This document shows, one piece after another, positions 32,723 through 41,196 of a DNA stretch of 64,000 bases. The stretch comes from Congregibacter brevis. GTDB taxonomy: Bacteria; Pseudomonadota; Gammaproteobacteria; Pseudomonadales; Halieaceae. A model generated the notes under the pieces. That model saw nothing but the letters and a program-made list of their open reading frames with translations, had not been told where the DNA came from and did not search any database. The stretch is taken from the NCBI RefSeq assembly GCF_045689245.1, contig NZ_CP136865.1, forward strand, positions 2,356,001-2,420,000, written 5' to 3'. The position numbers were made by a program, and so were the translations under genes. Every line of letters starts with the position of its first letter. Within the stretch, counting starts at the first letter, position 1.

Positions 32723-35700
32723 GAAGGCGACTGCTTCGATATCTTGCCATGGGCCTGCTTCTGCTCACTCCTCTGCTGCCTGTTTGGCTGCTAGGGAGCA
32801 GTACCGGACTCCGTTGGATGCTGGGCCAGCTGGAGACGCGATTGCCCGTCCAGGTTCAAAATCCCGCGGGCTCCCTGTGGGCGGGAGTCTCTTTTGGCTC
32901 CCTACGCTACAGCGATGAGGCTGTATCCATTAAGCTGGAAAACGCCTATCTCCGAGTTAACTGGGCGTGCGCGCTTCGCAGCATCGTGTGCATCCGCGAG
33001 GCAGAAGTAGAGACCCTATCTGTGGATCTCGGTAGCCCAGCTAATGACGACTCGCCTCCCTTGACTGCGCCCTTGCCTTGGCTTCCGGTGTCCTTGGATA
33101 TCGAGACCCTTAGTGTCGATGAATTGCTCCTGAGTTCTGCTGGCCGGCGTAGCGAGAATGGGGACGATGAAGAGTCGGGTTTTGCTGAGCGCTTCACCGA
33201 CCTCAAGCTGTCTGGAGAGCTTGGGCGTCAAAGGGCTCTGGTCACACAGCTATCTGGCGTTCACCGACTGCTGGATTGGAACGGCGGCGGCTTCCTGAGT
33301 ATCTACGGTGCTTGGGAGTTAGTGCTGAACCTTGTGGTCGATACAGCAGAGATTTCGTCATGGCCCGCGGGTCTAGGCGACAGCTACAGCCTAGACCTTA
33401 GCGGCAACTTGAGCTCTCTTGCTGGCGTCGGTCGCGCATCCGATAACTCCACGGTGCTGTCGGTCGATATTGACCGCTTGCCCTCTGAGTCGGTGGCAGT
33501 GGTCGGGTCTCTGGATGGCTTGCTCAACCTCGCACCGCAGTTAGCTAGCTATCCTGCTATCGCCATGAGCGGGCCTCTCGCGTTTGAATTGCAAGTCACG
33601 GATGCGCAGAATCTGGACGTGCTTTTCAGGCAGCAAATATCTGGATTTGCTGACGCGCCTCAGTGGCTGAGTGTGGATCTTCAGCAAGTCGCAGAAGTAT
33701 GGGAGCTGCGAGAGGGCGTCCTTGGGAATGCAGCGCAGCCTTTGCTGCACGTCTCTGGGCCCCTTGGCTCTTTGACGTCGCTGACGCCGGAGCTTCAGCT
33801 GGTGGTGGATCACTTGGCTGTTCCCCTTGAGCTAGGTCAGCCTGAAACGCTTGTCTCCGGGGCTGTAGAGCTCACTTTTGCCGTCGCGGATTTTCTCGGT
33901 AGCTACTCTCTCGCCACCGAAGGACTAGATGTAGAGCAGGGCGACGTTCAGTGGTCTTTGGAAGGCAATGTTCGAGCGAGCGAAGTCCCTATGCTACCTA
34001 CGGGAGAGCTAGCGGGTTCGCGGGAAGCATTAGCTTTTTCTTACCGGCGTTCCGATCTTGTGGGAGCCCCCGCGATCCTTGAGCTACCCGAGGGGCTGCC
34101 TGGCGGAGAACTCACCGTATCCGCTCTGAAGGCCAGGATAACCCCCGGAGACACCACGGAACTTGACCTGAGAGCGGAAGGGGATTTGAGGGGCGATCTG
34201 AATCTGCTCATGGAGAAAACTGCGGCGGGAGTGGATTTTAGGCTTGAGCCTTTCGTGGTTTATCTGCGCGACGAAGCCATCCACTCTAAAGAGCTAGTGC
34301 AAGGCAATTGGAACGCTGATGCTGCCGCGATAAATCTGGAAGCGTTTTGCTTGCAGTGGCGAATAAACACGGCCTGTGCTGATGGCGCGTCTCTCGGACA
34401 AAGCGGCATGCTCGGGCTGGCTGTTCAAATCAATGAAGAGCTGCAAGGGGCAGTTTCCCAAAAGCCGTTTTCCCTGCAGGCCAAAGGAGCCGGAACAGTA
34501 ACGGTCGCTTGGCTGGATGGAGAGCTTGAAGATGCCGCCTTTGATGTGGACTTTGATGTTCTATCTATCGACCCCTATCTTCACGAGGGAACCGCTAACC
34601 CCATCCAATGGGAGCATGCTAGAGCCGCTGGCGAGATTAAAGGTAACAATAAGAGCTTGACGATGAATCTGCGCTCGAGCCGCGTTGGCGGACTGTACTT
34701 TGACGTGAACGAATCCGGTGAAAGCCTCGCGGGTGCGCTGAAAACCGACGGATTGGACCTTGCCGCCCTAGACGATCTTCTCCCGGAGTGGACCCTCCGC
34801 AGCGGCAATATCGAGGCAGACTTGACCGTCGAAGGCTCGCGGGAAAGCCCGCAGGTTTTTGGTCAAGTTGTTCTGGATGACGCTGCTGCACGCCACCCGG
34901 ATATCGATACTGTGCTCTCTGAAGTCCGGCTGAATATTAATGCGGTCGGCGAAGGTTTCACCGTAGACGCTCAAGGTAAGCTCGGTGGGGCACCGCTGTC
35001 GCTCACTGGTGTTTGCTGCGATGAAGACGCGTTAGTTGCGGACCTTGAAGGCGCAAGGAACGCGTTTCGGCTTGCGTCTATGGGGGTTGAGGCAACGGTA
35101 TCTCCTGATCTAAGTCTTCTGCTGACACGAGACAGCGTCACAATCGACGGGCAGGTTACGGTGCACAAAGGTGTTTTGGAGCATTCAGGCCCTGCTGATG
35201 AAGCTGTTGCGCTGTCCAGCGATTTTCATCGTCTTGATCTGCCTCAGTCACCCCCCCGCCGTTTTGACGTAGTCCTTGATCTAAGAGCGCTCATTGAGCC
35301 AGGGTTCACCTTGCGCTCTAAAGAGATCGAAGCGACTTTAGCCGGCGATTTGAGCGTTAATCTACAGCCGGACACGCCGCCATCGCTGTACGGTGACCTG
35401 CAAGTGCTCGGTGGCGAGCTACGCGCCTATGGTCAGGTGCTGCGCTTGACCGAGGGCAGCGTGGGTTTTGTGGGTGACCCGGTAAATCCCGCATTGAATC
35501 TTAGTGCCGAGCGACGTATTCGCGCCGAGGATCTGCGGGTGGGGTTTCACGTTCGAGGTAGTCTGGAGGAGCCGGTGTTTGAGATCTTCTCCGATCCTGT
35601 CCGTTCAGAACGAGATACCCTGTCGTATCTCTTGAGAGGTCGCGGGCCAGACGCGGGAGCGTCTGTGGACGGCACGGCAATGGCCCTATCTTTGGGCGCC

Positions 35701-35973
35701 TCAGCCATTAACCAATCCGGTGCACTGGAATCGTTAAACTCTATCCCGGGCTTGTCGGGCGTAGCGCTCGGCGCTGAAGGCAGTGACGATGATATGGCAG
35801 CGACTATCAGCGCTTACGTGGGCGAGCGTCTTTATCTGAGCTACGGTGTGGGTATTTATGAGCCTGTGAACGCGCTAACGGCTCGCTTATACCTCCGCTC
35901 GAGATTGTGGTTGGAAGTGGTGAGCCGCTTGGAAAGCTCTTTCGACCTCTACTATCGATTTGATATTGATTAA
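32719..35973 (+). CDS. tamB: TamB, inner-membrane-anchored TAM subunit
   Basis: The 1084-residue protein has one N-terminal membrane helix (residues 8-25) and a long periplasmic beta-rich body ending in the DUF490/TamB C-terminal domain (about residues 740-1084, with GDPVNPALNL and RGRGPD). It spans the periplasm as a hydrophobic groove and works with TamA. It starts at a TTG that overlaps the tamA stop. It is shorter than E. coli TamB (1259 residues), which is common in related groups. Confidence 0.92.
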   Translation: MRRRLLRYLAMGLLLLTPLLPVWLLGSSTGLRWMLGQLETRLPVQVQNPAGSLWAGVSFGSLRYSDEAVSIKLENAYLRVNWACALRSIVCIREAEVETLSVDLGSPANDDSPPLTAPLPWLPVSLDIETLSVDELLLSSAGRRSENGDDEESGFAERFTDLKLSGELGRQRALVTQLSGVHRLLDWNGGGFLSIYGAWELVLNLVVDTAEISSWPAGLGDSYSLDLSGNLSSLAGVGRASDNSTVLSVDIDRLPSESVAVVGSLDGLLNLAPQLASYPAIAMSGPLAFELQVTDAQNLDVLFRQQISGFADAPQWLSVDLQQVAEVWELREGVLGNAAQPLLHVSGPLGSLTSLTPELQLVVDHLAVPLELGQPETLVSGAVELTFAVADFLGSYSLATEGLDVEQGDVQWSLEGNVRASEVPMLPTGELAGSREALAFSYRRSDLVGAPAILELPEGLPGGELTVSALKARITPGDTTELDLRAEGDLRGDLNLLMEKTAAGVDFRLEPFVVYLRDEAIHSKELVQGNWNADAAAINLEAFCLQWRINTACADGASLGQSGMLGLAVQINEELQGAVSQKPFSLQAKGAGTVTVAWLDGELEDAAFDVDFDVLSIDPYLHEGTANPIQWEHARAAGEIKGNNKSLTMNLRSSRVGGLYFDVNESGESLAGALKTDGLDLAALDDLLPEWTLRSGNIEADLTVEGSRESPQVFGQVVLDDAAARHPDIDTVLSEVRLNINAVGEGFTVDAQGKLGGAPLSLTGVCCDEDALVADLEGARNAFRLASMGVEATVSPDLSLLLTRDSVTIDGQVTVHKGVLEHSGPADEAVALSSDFHRLDLPQSPPRRFDVVLDLRALIEPGFTLRSKEIEATLAGDLSVNLQPDTPPSLYGDLQVLGGELRAYGQVLRLTEGSVGFVGDPVNPALNLSAERRIRAEDLRVGFHVRGSLEEPVFEIFSDPVRSERDTLSYLLRGRGPDAGASVDGTAMALSLGASAINQSGALESLNSIPGLSGVALGAEGSDDDMAATISAYVGERLYLSYGVGIYEPVNALTARLYLRSRLWLEVVSRLESSFDLYYRFDID

Positions 35974-36026
35974 GGAGTACCAGTGATCATCGAGTCTCTG
36001 TTTAGAACAGCTGTCGCGAGTTTTTC

Positions 36027-37034
36027 GTGGACCCGGTAACGCAGGGCACTTTGGGGGCGGCTTTGCCGCAATCGCTGGCCCGCAGCGAGCGTATGGGACT
36101 GGCGATGCTCTGCGGGATTGCCGGGGGTATGGCGCCGGACCTGGATGTACTGATTCGTTCGGCGAACGACCCATTGCTCTTTCTGGAATACCACCGGCAG
36201 TTTACCCACTCCCTCATTTTTATACCCGTGGGAGCGGCCATCGTTGCCTTAGCGCTTTGGGGGACTCTCGGGCGGCGCATTGGATGGTCCTTTCGCGACA
36301 TCTACGTGTTTACTGGCTTGGGCTACGCCACCCATGCGCTTCTTGATGCCTGTACCAGCTACGGTACTTTGCTGTTTTGGCCTTTTTCCGATCAGCGCTT
36401 CGCCTGGAATAACGTGTCGATTATTGACCCCTTATTGACTCTACCGTTAATCATTCTTGTTGTAGCTTCGCGTATACGGCGTCGCCGCTGGCCTGCGGTG
36501 CTGGGTATGTTCTGGGTGCTTGGCTATCTCTCAATGGGTGTGATCGCCAGAGATGTCGCAGAGGAGGAGGGTCGACGGCTTGCAGATTGTCGAGGGCATA
36601 CTCCTGCCCTGGTGGAGGCTAAGCCGAGTTTTGCAAATCTCTTGTTGTGGAAGACGATCTATCGGGAGGCGGGCAGTTACTACGTCGATGCTGTTCGACT
36701 GGGCTCCGAGCCGGTGGTTTATACCGGTTCCACCGTGCCTGTTCTTGATCTGTCTCGCGACTTTCCCTGGCTTGAGCAAGGCTCGCTGCAGGCGCGCGAT
36801 GTCGAACGCTTCCGCTGGTTTAGCATGGACTATCTCGCAGCGGACCCGCGTTTTCCCGATCGCATTATGGATGTCCGCTACTCATTACTCCCCAATGAAA
36901 TTGGATCCCTGTGGAGTATCCAGCTGAACCCGGACGCGCAGGACACTAAGCACGTTGACTATGTAGTGAGTCGCGAGCGCGGCCCCGGTACCTTCCAGCG
37001 GCTTTGGACGATGATCCGGGGACGTCCTCTCTGA
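36027..37034 (+). CDS. YdjM-like membrane metal-dependent hydrolase
   Basis: The 335-residue protein matches the membrane-bound YdjM/DUF457 family: DPVTQGTLGAAL at the start, MAPDLDVL near residue 37 and H-R-Q-F-T-H-S near residue 58, with His and Asp residues likely to bind metal, and about four membrane helices to residue 180. The C-terminal 150 residues are soluble and without a known match. In E. coli ydjM is an SOS gene; I see no LexA box here. It starts at a GTG; the ribosome site is weak. Reaction unknown. Confidence 0.82.
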   Translation: MDPVTQGTLGAALPQSLARSERMGLAMLCGIAGGMAPDLDVLIRSANDPLLFLEYHRQFTHSLIFIPVGAAIVALALWGTLGRRIGWSFRDIYVFTGLGYATHALLDACTSYGTLLFWPFSDQRFAWNNVSIIDPLLTLPLIILVVASRIRRRRWPAVLGMFWVLGYLSMGVIARDVAEEEGRRLADCRGHTPALVEAKPSFANLLLWKTIYREAGSYYVDAVRLGSEPVVYTGSTVPVLDLSRDFPWLEQGSLQARDVERFRWFSMDYLAADPRFPDRIMDVRYSLLPNEIGSLWSIQLNPDAQDTKHVDYVVSRERGPGTFQRLWTMIRGRPL

Positions 37035-37059
37035 GAAGCGCTCTCGAGCTTCGGTTAGT

Positions 37060-38241
37060 TCATAGGGACTGGTAAAAGTCTGTCGCTGCTTGAACCGCGG
37101 CGCCGCTCTCAAGAGAAAATTTCTCAGCTTTGAGTGCGGTTTCCAAGGCATTGAGACAAAGGATAACGTTGCGTTCACGGCTCGCATGACCCATAAGGCC
37201 GATTCTCCAGGTCTTGCCTGCCAGCGCGCCGAGCCCGGCGCCAATCTCCAGGTCGAAGTCGCGTAGCAGCCGACTACGGACCTGTGCGTCGTCAACACCC
37301 TCGGGAATGCAAACGGAGTTCAGCTGCGGCAGGCGCCATGCTTCAGCTACAGCCATTTTGAGTCCCATGGCCTCCAACCCAGCCACGAGTGCCCGGTGGT
37401 TTCTGCTGTGACGGCTGATAGCGTTTTCGAGGCCTTCTTCTTTCAGAATGACCAAGGTCTCGTGGAGTGCATATAAGGCGTTGACGGGCGCCGTGTGGTG
37501 GTAGGCGCGTTTGCTGTCTCCGCCCCAGTAGCCCATAACCAGCTGCATATCCAGGAACCAGCTTTGCACTTTATGGTTCCGCGCTTGAATGCGTTCTACC
37601 GCTCGAGGGCTGAATGTCACCGGCGAGATTCCCGGCACGCAGGAAAGGCACTTTTGTGAGCCGGAGTAGACAGCGTCAGCCCCCCAGTCATCTACTTTAA
37701 GCTGGATGCCTCCAAGCGAGGTAACAGTGTCCATGATGACGAGAGTGTCGTGCTCGTGACCGAGCTTACACAGCGCAGCGCCATCACTACGGGTCCCCGT
37801 GGAGGTTTCCGCGTGCACAAAAGCTAGCACTGAAGCTTCTGGATGCTCCTTGAGGGCGGCTTCGACTTTTTGAGGGTCTACCGGTTTCCCCCAATCGTCC
37901 TCAACCATGATCGCCGTAGCGCCGCAGCGCTCTACGTTTTCGCGCATGCGGCCGCCAAAAACGCCGTTCTGACAAACGATTGCAGTGTCGCCCGGTGACA
38001 GAAGATTCACAAAGCAGGCCTCCATACCTGCCGATCCCGGCGCAGATATAGGGAGTGTGAGTTCGTTGCTAGTCTGGAAGGCGTACTGAAGCAGCTCTTT
38101 GATTTCATCCATCAGCGCAACGAACAGAGGATCCAGATGTCCAATGGTGGGGCGTGCGAGGGACGCGAGCACGCGAGGGGCTACATCCGAGGGGCCAGGG
38201 CCCATAAGCGTGCGTTGTGGTGGAAAAAAACTTTGTGTCAC
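37060..38241 (-). CDS. Alanine/serine-glyoxylate aminotransferase
   Basis: The 393-residue class V PLP aminotransferase has GPGPSDVAPRV near the N-terminus and the PLP-binding Lys197 in SGSQKCLS. It transfers the amino group of alanine or serine to glyoxylate, giving glycine; serine-glyoxylate activity would fit one-carbon metabolism. I start it at the GTG at 38241, with GGAG seven bases upstream; the frame runs 53 codons further but that part has no family features. Cytoplasmic. Divergent from the 38424 lipoprotein gene. Confidence 0.9.
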   Translation of the reverse strand: MTQSFFPPQRTLMGPGPSDVAPRVLASLARPTIGHLDPLFVALMDEIKELLQYAFQTSNELTLPISAPGSAGMEACFVNLLSPGDTAIVCQNGVFGGRMRENVERCGATAIMVEDDWGKPVDPQKVEAALKEHPEASVLAFVHAETSTGTRSDGAALCKLGHEHDTLVIMDTVTSLGGIQLKVDDWGADAVYSGSQKCLSCVPGISPVTFSPRAVERIQARNHKVQSWFLDMQLVMGYWGGDSKRAYHHTAPVNALYALHETLVILKEEGLENAISRHSRNHRALVAGLEAMGLKMAVAEAWRLPQLNSVCIPEGVDDAQVRSRLLRDFDLEIGAGLGALAGKTWRIGLMGHASRERNVILCLNALETALKAEKFSLESGAAVQAATDFYQSL

Positions 38242-38248
38242 TGTGTAA

Positions 38249-38252
38249 CTCC
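38249..38252 (-). promoter_or_regulatory. Ribosome binding site GGAG deciding a GTG start
   Basis: Read on the minus strand, GGAG lies seven bases before the GTG at 38241. It supports the 393-residue form of the aminotransferase over a start 53 codons upstream. Confidence 0.55.
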
Positions 38253-38423
38253 GAATGCTCAAAATGTTGTGCAATTGCTGTGTCTGGGACGTTCCAGCGC
38301 GGCGGGAGTATACCTTTGTCCAAGACAGCTGGCACCGTTGCCCTTGTTGATGACGAGTCGCTGTGTCAGCATCCGTTCTCTCGCACTGAGCGCGAGTCAC
38401 TACCTCTAATACTCCGGATATCC

Positions 38424-39125
38424 ATGTTTCGTCTTACGATGTTTCGCGCCTGCCGCTTTCTTCTACTGCAATTTCTGGCGCTGCTCCTGGTCGCAGGTGT
38501 CGTCGCCTGCGCGGATCAGCCCGTGGTGCAGGAGGTTGCGTCAGATCCCGTAGATATGTCCGGGAACTGGGAGCTCGACTATGCGCGTAGCGATAATCTC
38601 CAGGCACAGTTTAATTCGACGATGCGTGGTCTCCGTGCTCAGGCGGCCCGAAATACTAACGAGCGGGGTCGCAACACGGTAGGCACGCCACCAACATCCT
38701 CTCAGGAGAGGATTGTGGGAATGGCGCGAATGGCCGAAATGATCACCGAATCTCAGTTACTGGAGATCGAGCAGAGTCGCGTGGCAATCCGAGTTGAGCG
38801 AGAAGGCAATTTTTCCCTGAGTTGCGACTATGGTCCCGATGCACCGGTGCAAGTCGATTACGGTTTGGGTAGCGAACGCTGTTTCTGGGATGGCCAACAA
38901 CTGGTGTTTCAGATACGCCTTCCTGATGGCCTGGATATCGTGCATCGCTTGTCAGTGGCGGAGTCTGGGCAAACGCTGGCGATTGTGACCAGTCTTTTTT
39001 CTCGCGGAGTATCCGAACCGTTCTCTATACGTCGGGTCTACCGACGCTTCGTTCCCGGTAGCAACGGATATCGCTGCACCGAGACCCTAACCCGAGGCCG
39101 TGTATGCACCACGGAATCCCAGTAA
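38424..39125 (+). CDS. Unknown lipoprotein
   Basis: I start this 233-residue protein at the ATG at 38424, giving a basic N-terminus, a hydrophobic stretch and a lipobox (GVVAC, Cys29). The mature part begins with a SGNWELDYARSDN segment, somewhat like lipocalin-type proteins where a GNW motif opens the barrel, and has four cysteines in its second half. I do not recognise a family. The next lipoprotein gene starts on the last base of its stop codon (TAATG), so the two are co-translated and may act together. Confidence 0.75.
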   Translation: MFRLTMFRACRFLLLQFLALLLVAGVVACADQPVVQEVASDPVDMSGNWELDYARSDNLQAQFNSTMRGLRAQAARNTNERGRNTVGTPPTSSQERIVGMARMAEMITESQLLEIEQSRVAIRVEREGNFSLSCDYGPDAPVQVDYGLGSERCFWDGQQLVFQIRLPDGLDIVHRLSVAESGQTLAIVTSLFSRGVSEPFSIRRVYRRFVPGSNGYRCTETLTRGRVCTTESQ

Positions 39126-40249
39126 TGAATCGCTTGTGGATTACTGCGCTTTTGCTGCTGTTTTTTTTACAGGGCTGCAGCAACAATCGAGGTGTGCCCG
39201 AAGCGCCGCCGGAGCCTGAGCCCCTTGCACCGCCTGTGGGTACTGTGCGTTTACAGACGGCAAGTTCGACCGCGCTACCTCTGGACGTGGGTATAACGGT
39301 GTTCGATCAGGGGCTCGACAATCGCCAACAAAGTGGGCGGGTGTTTCCCACCGTGCGCAAAGCAGAATCGCTATTGATACCGGTAACGCTGTCGACTTTT
39401 TTGGAGGACAGTGGTGCCTGGGGAGCAGTGCGCGTAGTCCATTCCAGTGACGTGTTCATGCCGATGCTTATCGAGGGCGAGATCCTGAGGGCGGATGGCG
39501 AGGTACTCGAATTGCAGCTTCGGGCGCGAGGTGCAGATGGCAGCTTGTTCCTTGACAAAATTTATCGTGATGAAGCGGGTGACAGCGACTATCCCGTGGC
39601 CGCGGGGAAAGAGCCTTTCGGTGATATCTATCGGGCGATCAGCAACGATCTACTGGTAGTCGCTAGTGCTTTGAACGAAGGGCGAAGGCAGACCCTGCAG
39701 CGTCTGGCACTTATGCGTTTTGCAGCGGGTTTGTCACCTGCGACTTTCGATCGCTTTGTGGGACGTACAGACGAGGGTAACTACTCCTTGGTGAGTTTTC
39801 CTGCAGACGGCGATCCGATGCTCCTGCGATTATCTCGGGTGCGGCGTCAGGATGATTTGTTTATCGACGCTGTCGACGAGCAGTACACCGATTTGCGGGG
39901 CGATGTAGAAGATAGTTATGCCCTATGGAGAGAATACAATTACCAGCTTCAGCGTTTTGGTGACGACTATCGAAGCACCGCATCCGAGCGAAAATCCAGC
40001 GCCCGTCGGGGGTCTTACGCGGCGATGCAGCAGGTATACGCGAGCTACCGAAAAGTGAAGATTCAGGAAGAGGACCTGCGTGAGATCGTAAAGGGCTTTT
40101 CTGGCGAGTCACTGGAAACAGTATTGGAGGTCGACGATGGCGTGTTTCGTTTAAGCGGCAGCGTTCAGGATCGATATTCGCAGTGGCGGCAAATACTCAC
40201 ACGCATTAATGCACTGGAGACTGGGGGTCAGCTTCCGCCCAGTCGCTAG
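39125..40249 (+). CDS. Unknown lipoprotein, predicted coiled region
   Basis: The 374-residue product starts at the ATG that shares one base with the preceding stop. Its signal peptide ends with a lipobox (LQGC, Cys18) followed by a Pro/Glu-rich linker. The body has a beta-rich first half (residues 45-190) and a charged, probably helical second half with many Tyr, Arg and Glu. No family recognised. The tight link to 38424 and the position before the HTH gene are the only context. Confidence 0.75.
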   Translation: MNRLWITALLLLFFLQGCSNNRGVPEAPPEPEPLAPPVGTVRLQTASSTALPLDVGITVFDQGLDNRQQSGRVFPTVRKAESLLIPVTLSTFLEDSGAWGAVRVVHSSDVFMPMLIEGEILRADGEVLELQLRARGADGSLFLDKIYRDEAGDSDYPVAAGKEPFGDIYRAISNDLLVVASALNEGRRQTLQRLALMRFAAGLSPATFDRFVGRTDEGNYSLVSFPADGDPMLLRLSRVRRQDDLFIDAVDEQYTDLRGDVEDSYALWREYNYQLQRFGDDYRSTASERKSSARRGSYAAMQQVYASYRKVKIQEEDLREIVKGFSGESLETVLEVDDGVFRLSGSVQDRYSQWRQILTRINALETGGQLPPSR

Positions 40250-40281
40250 GGCCTGACCGGCACCTGCGTTATGCTCTCACT

Positions 40282-41196
40282 GTGAAAAACGATCCCAGAG
40301 ACAAATATTCTCGAGCCGGTGGCGATGATCCCGCTACGGGAACTGATGGCAGCCGCTCATCCCTGATCGATACGCTTATTAAACGAGCTGGGAAGGTTGC
40401 CGGCGGCACACTGGATCTTGCTGTCGACGTAGCGACGATGAGCGCCATGTTTGGAGACTCCTGGGTTCGCGACCTTCTGCTCAATGGTGCGTCCCCAGAG
40501 CGTTTGGAGGCGATGGCGGAAGCAGGGCGCTTTCTCCGTGATGCTCGTGAAATGGCTGGCCTGACTGTTTCTGAACTCTCGGATCGTCTGGATCTGGGTG
40601 ATCAGTCTGTGCTCGAAGGTGTCGAGCGAGGCGAGTCCATACTGCCTCTGGAGCTGATGCTGCGCACCGCTTCGCTCCTTGCACGCCACGACCCGGTTCC
40701 TTTTCTGATCAAATTTTTGCGTAGTTACAACCCGCAGCTGGAAGCGACCCTTGAGCAGTGGGGTGTCATGGCATTGCCCCGTAACTTCGAGCGGGAGCGT
40801 CGCTTTGTTAACCTCTATCGCCAGCACGACTTCCTTAGAGATCTAAGCGACGACGGGTACCAGCGCTTCATCGAGTACATGGATTCCTCTACGCAGTTGG
40901 TGGTGGACGTCATGGAGCGGGAAGCGTCGGCGAATGTCAGCGAAGGTAGCGGGAACGCAGGCTCAAAAGCCAGAGCTAAAGCGAAAGCGAAAGCCAACCC
41001 CGCGACCGCCAAGCAAAAGGCAAAGCCTCGCCCCAGGGCTAAAGCTCAAAGCAAGGCTTCCGTCGCTGCCCCAAGCGCCACCCCAGCCAATAAGCCTGTG
41101 AGGGCGAGGTCCACCAAGGCAAAAACAAAAACAAAAACTCCGCCCGCAGCAAAGCCCGTGGTGCGCAAAGTGAAGCCTCGTAACAGTGATCGCTGA
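40282..41196 (+). CDS. HTH (XRE-type) protein with Lys/Ala-rich tail
   Basis: The 304-residue protein has an XRE-like helix-turn-helix at about residues 82-135 (FLRDAREMAGLTVSELSDRL) and a C-terminal tail (229-304) made almost only of Lys, Ala, Arg, Pro, Ser and Thr, like histone H1 or the AlgP-type proteins of Pseudomonas. The middle part (140-215) is helical. It may bind a specific site through the HTH and bind DNA without sequence preference through the tail; that is inference. It starts at a GTG, and its last 11 bases overlap the start of rlmKL. Confidence 0.75.
   Translation: MKNDPRDKYSRAGGDDPATGTDGSRSSLIDTLIKRAGKVAGGTLDLAVDVATMSAMFGDSWVRDLLLNGASPERLEAMAEAGRFLRDAREMAGLTVSELSDRLDLGDQSVLEGVERGESILPLELMLRTASLLARHDPVPFLIKFLRSYNPQLEATLEQWGVMALPRNFERERRFVNLYRQHDFLRDLSDDGYQRFIEYMDSSTQLVVDVMEREASANVSEGSGNAGSKARAKAKAKANPATAKQKAKPRPRAKAQSKASVAAPSATPANKPVRARSTKAKTKTKTPPAAKPVVRKVKPRNSDR

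Noticed and set aside
37037..37056. GAAGC...GCTTC hairpin between the YdjM-like gene and the aminotransferase gene
   Set aside because: Five-pair stem without T-tract on either strand; too weak to list as a bidirectional terminator.
40960..41190. Repeated AAAGC/AAAGCC units as a tandem DNA repeat or CRISPR
   Set aside because: The units are codons for the Lys/Ala-rich tail; they are irregular and in frame.
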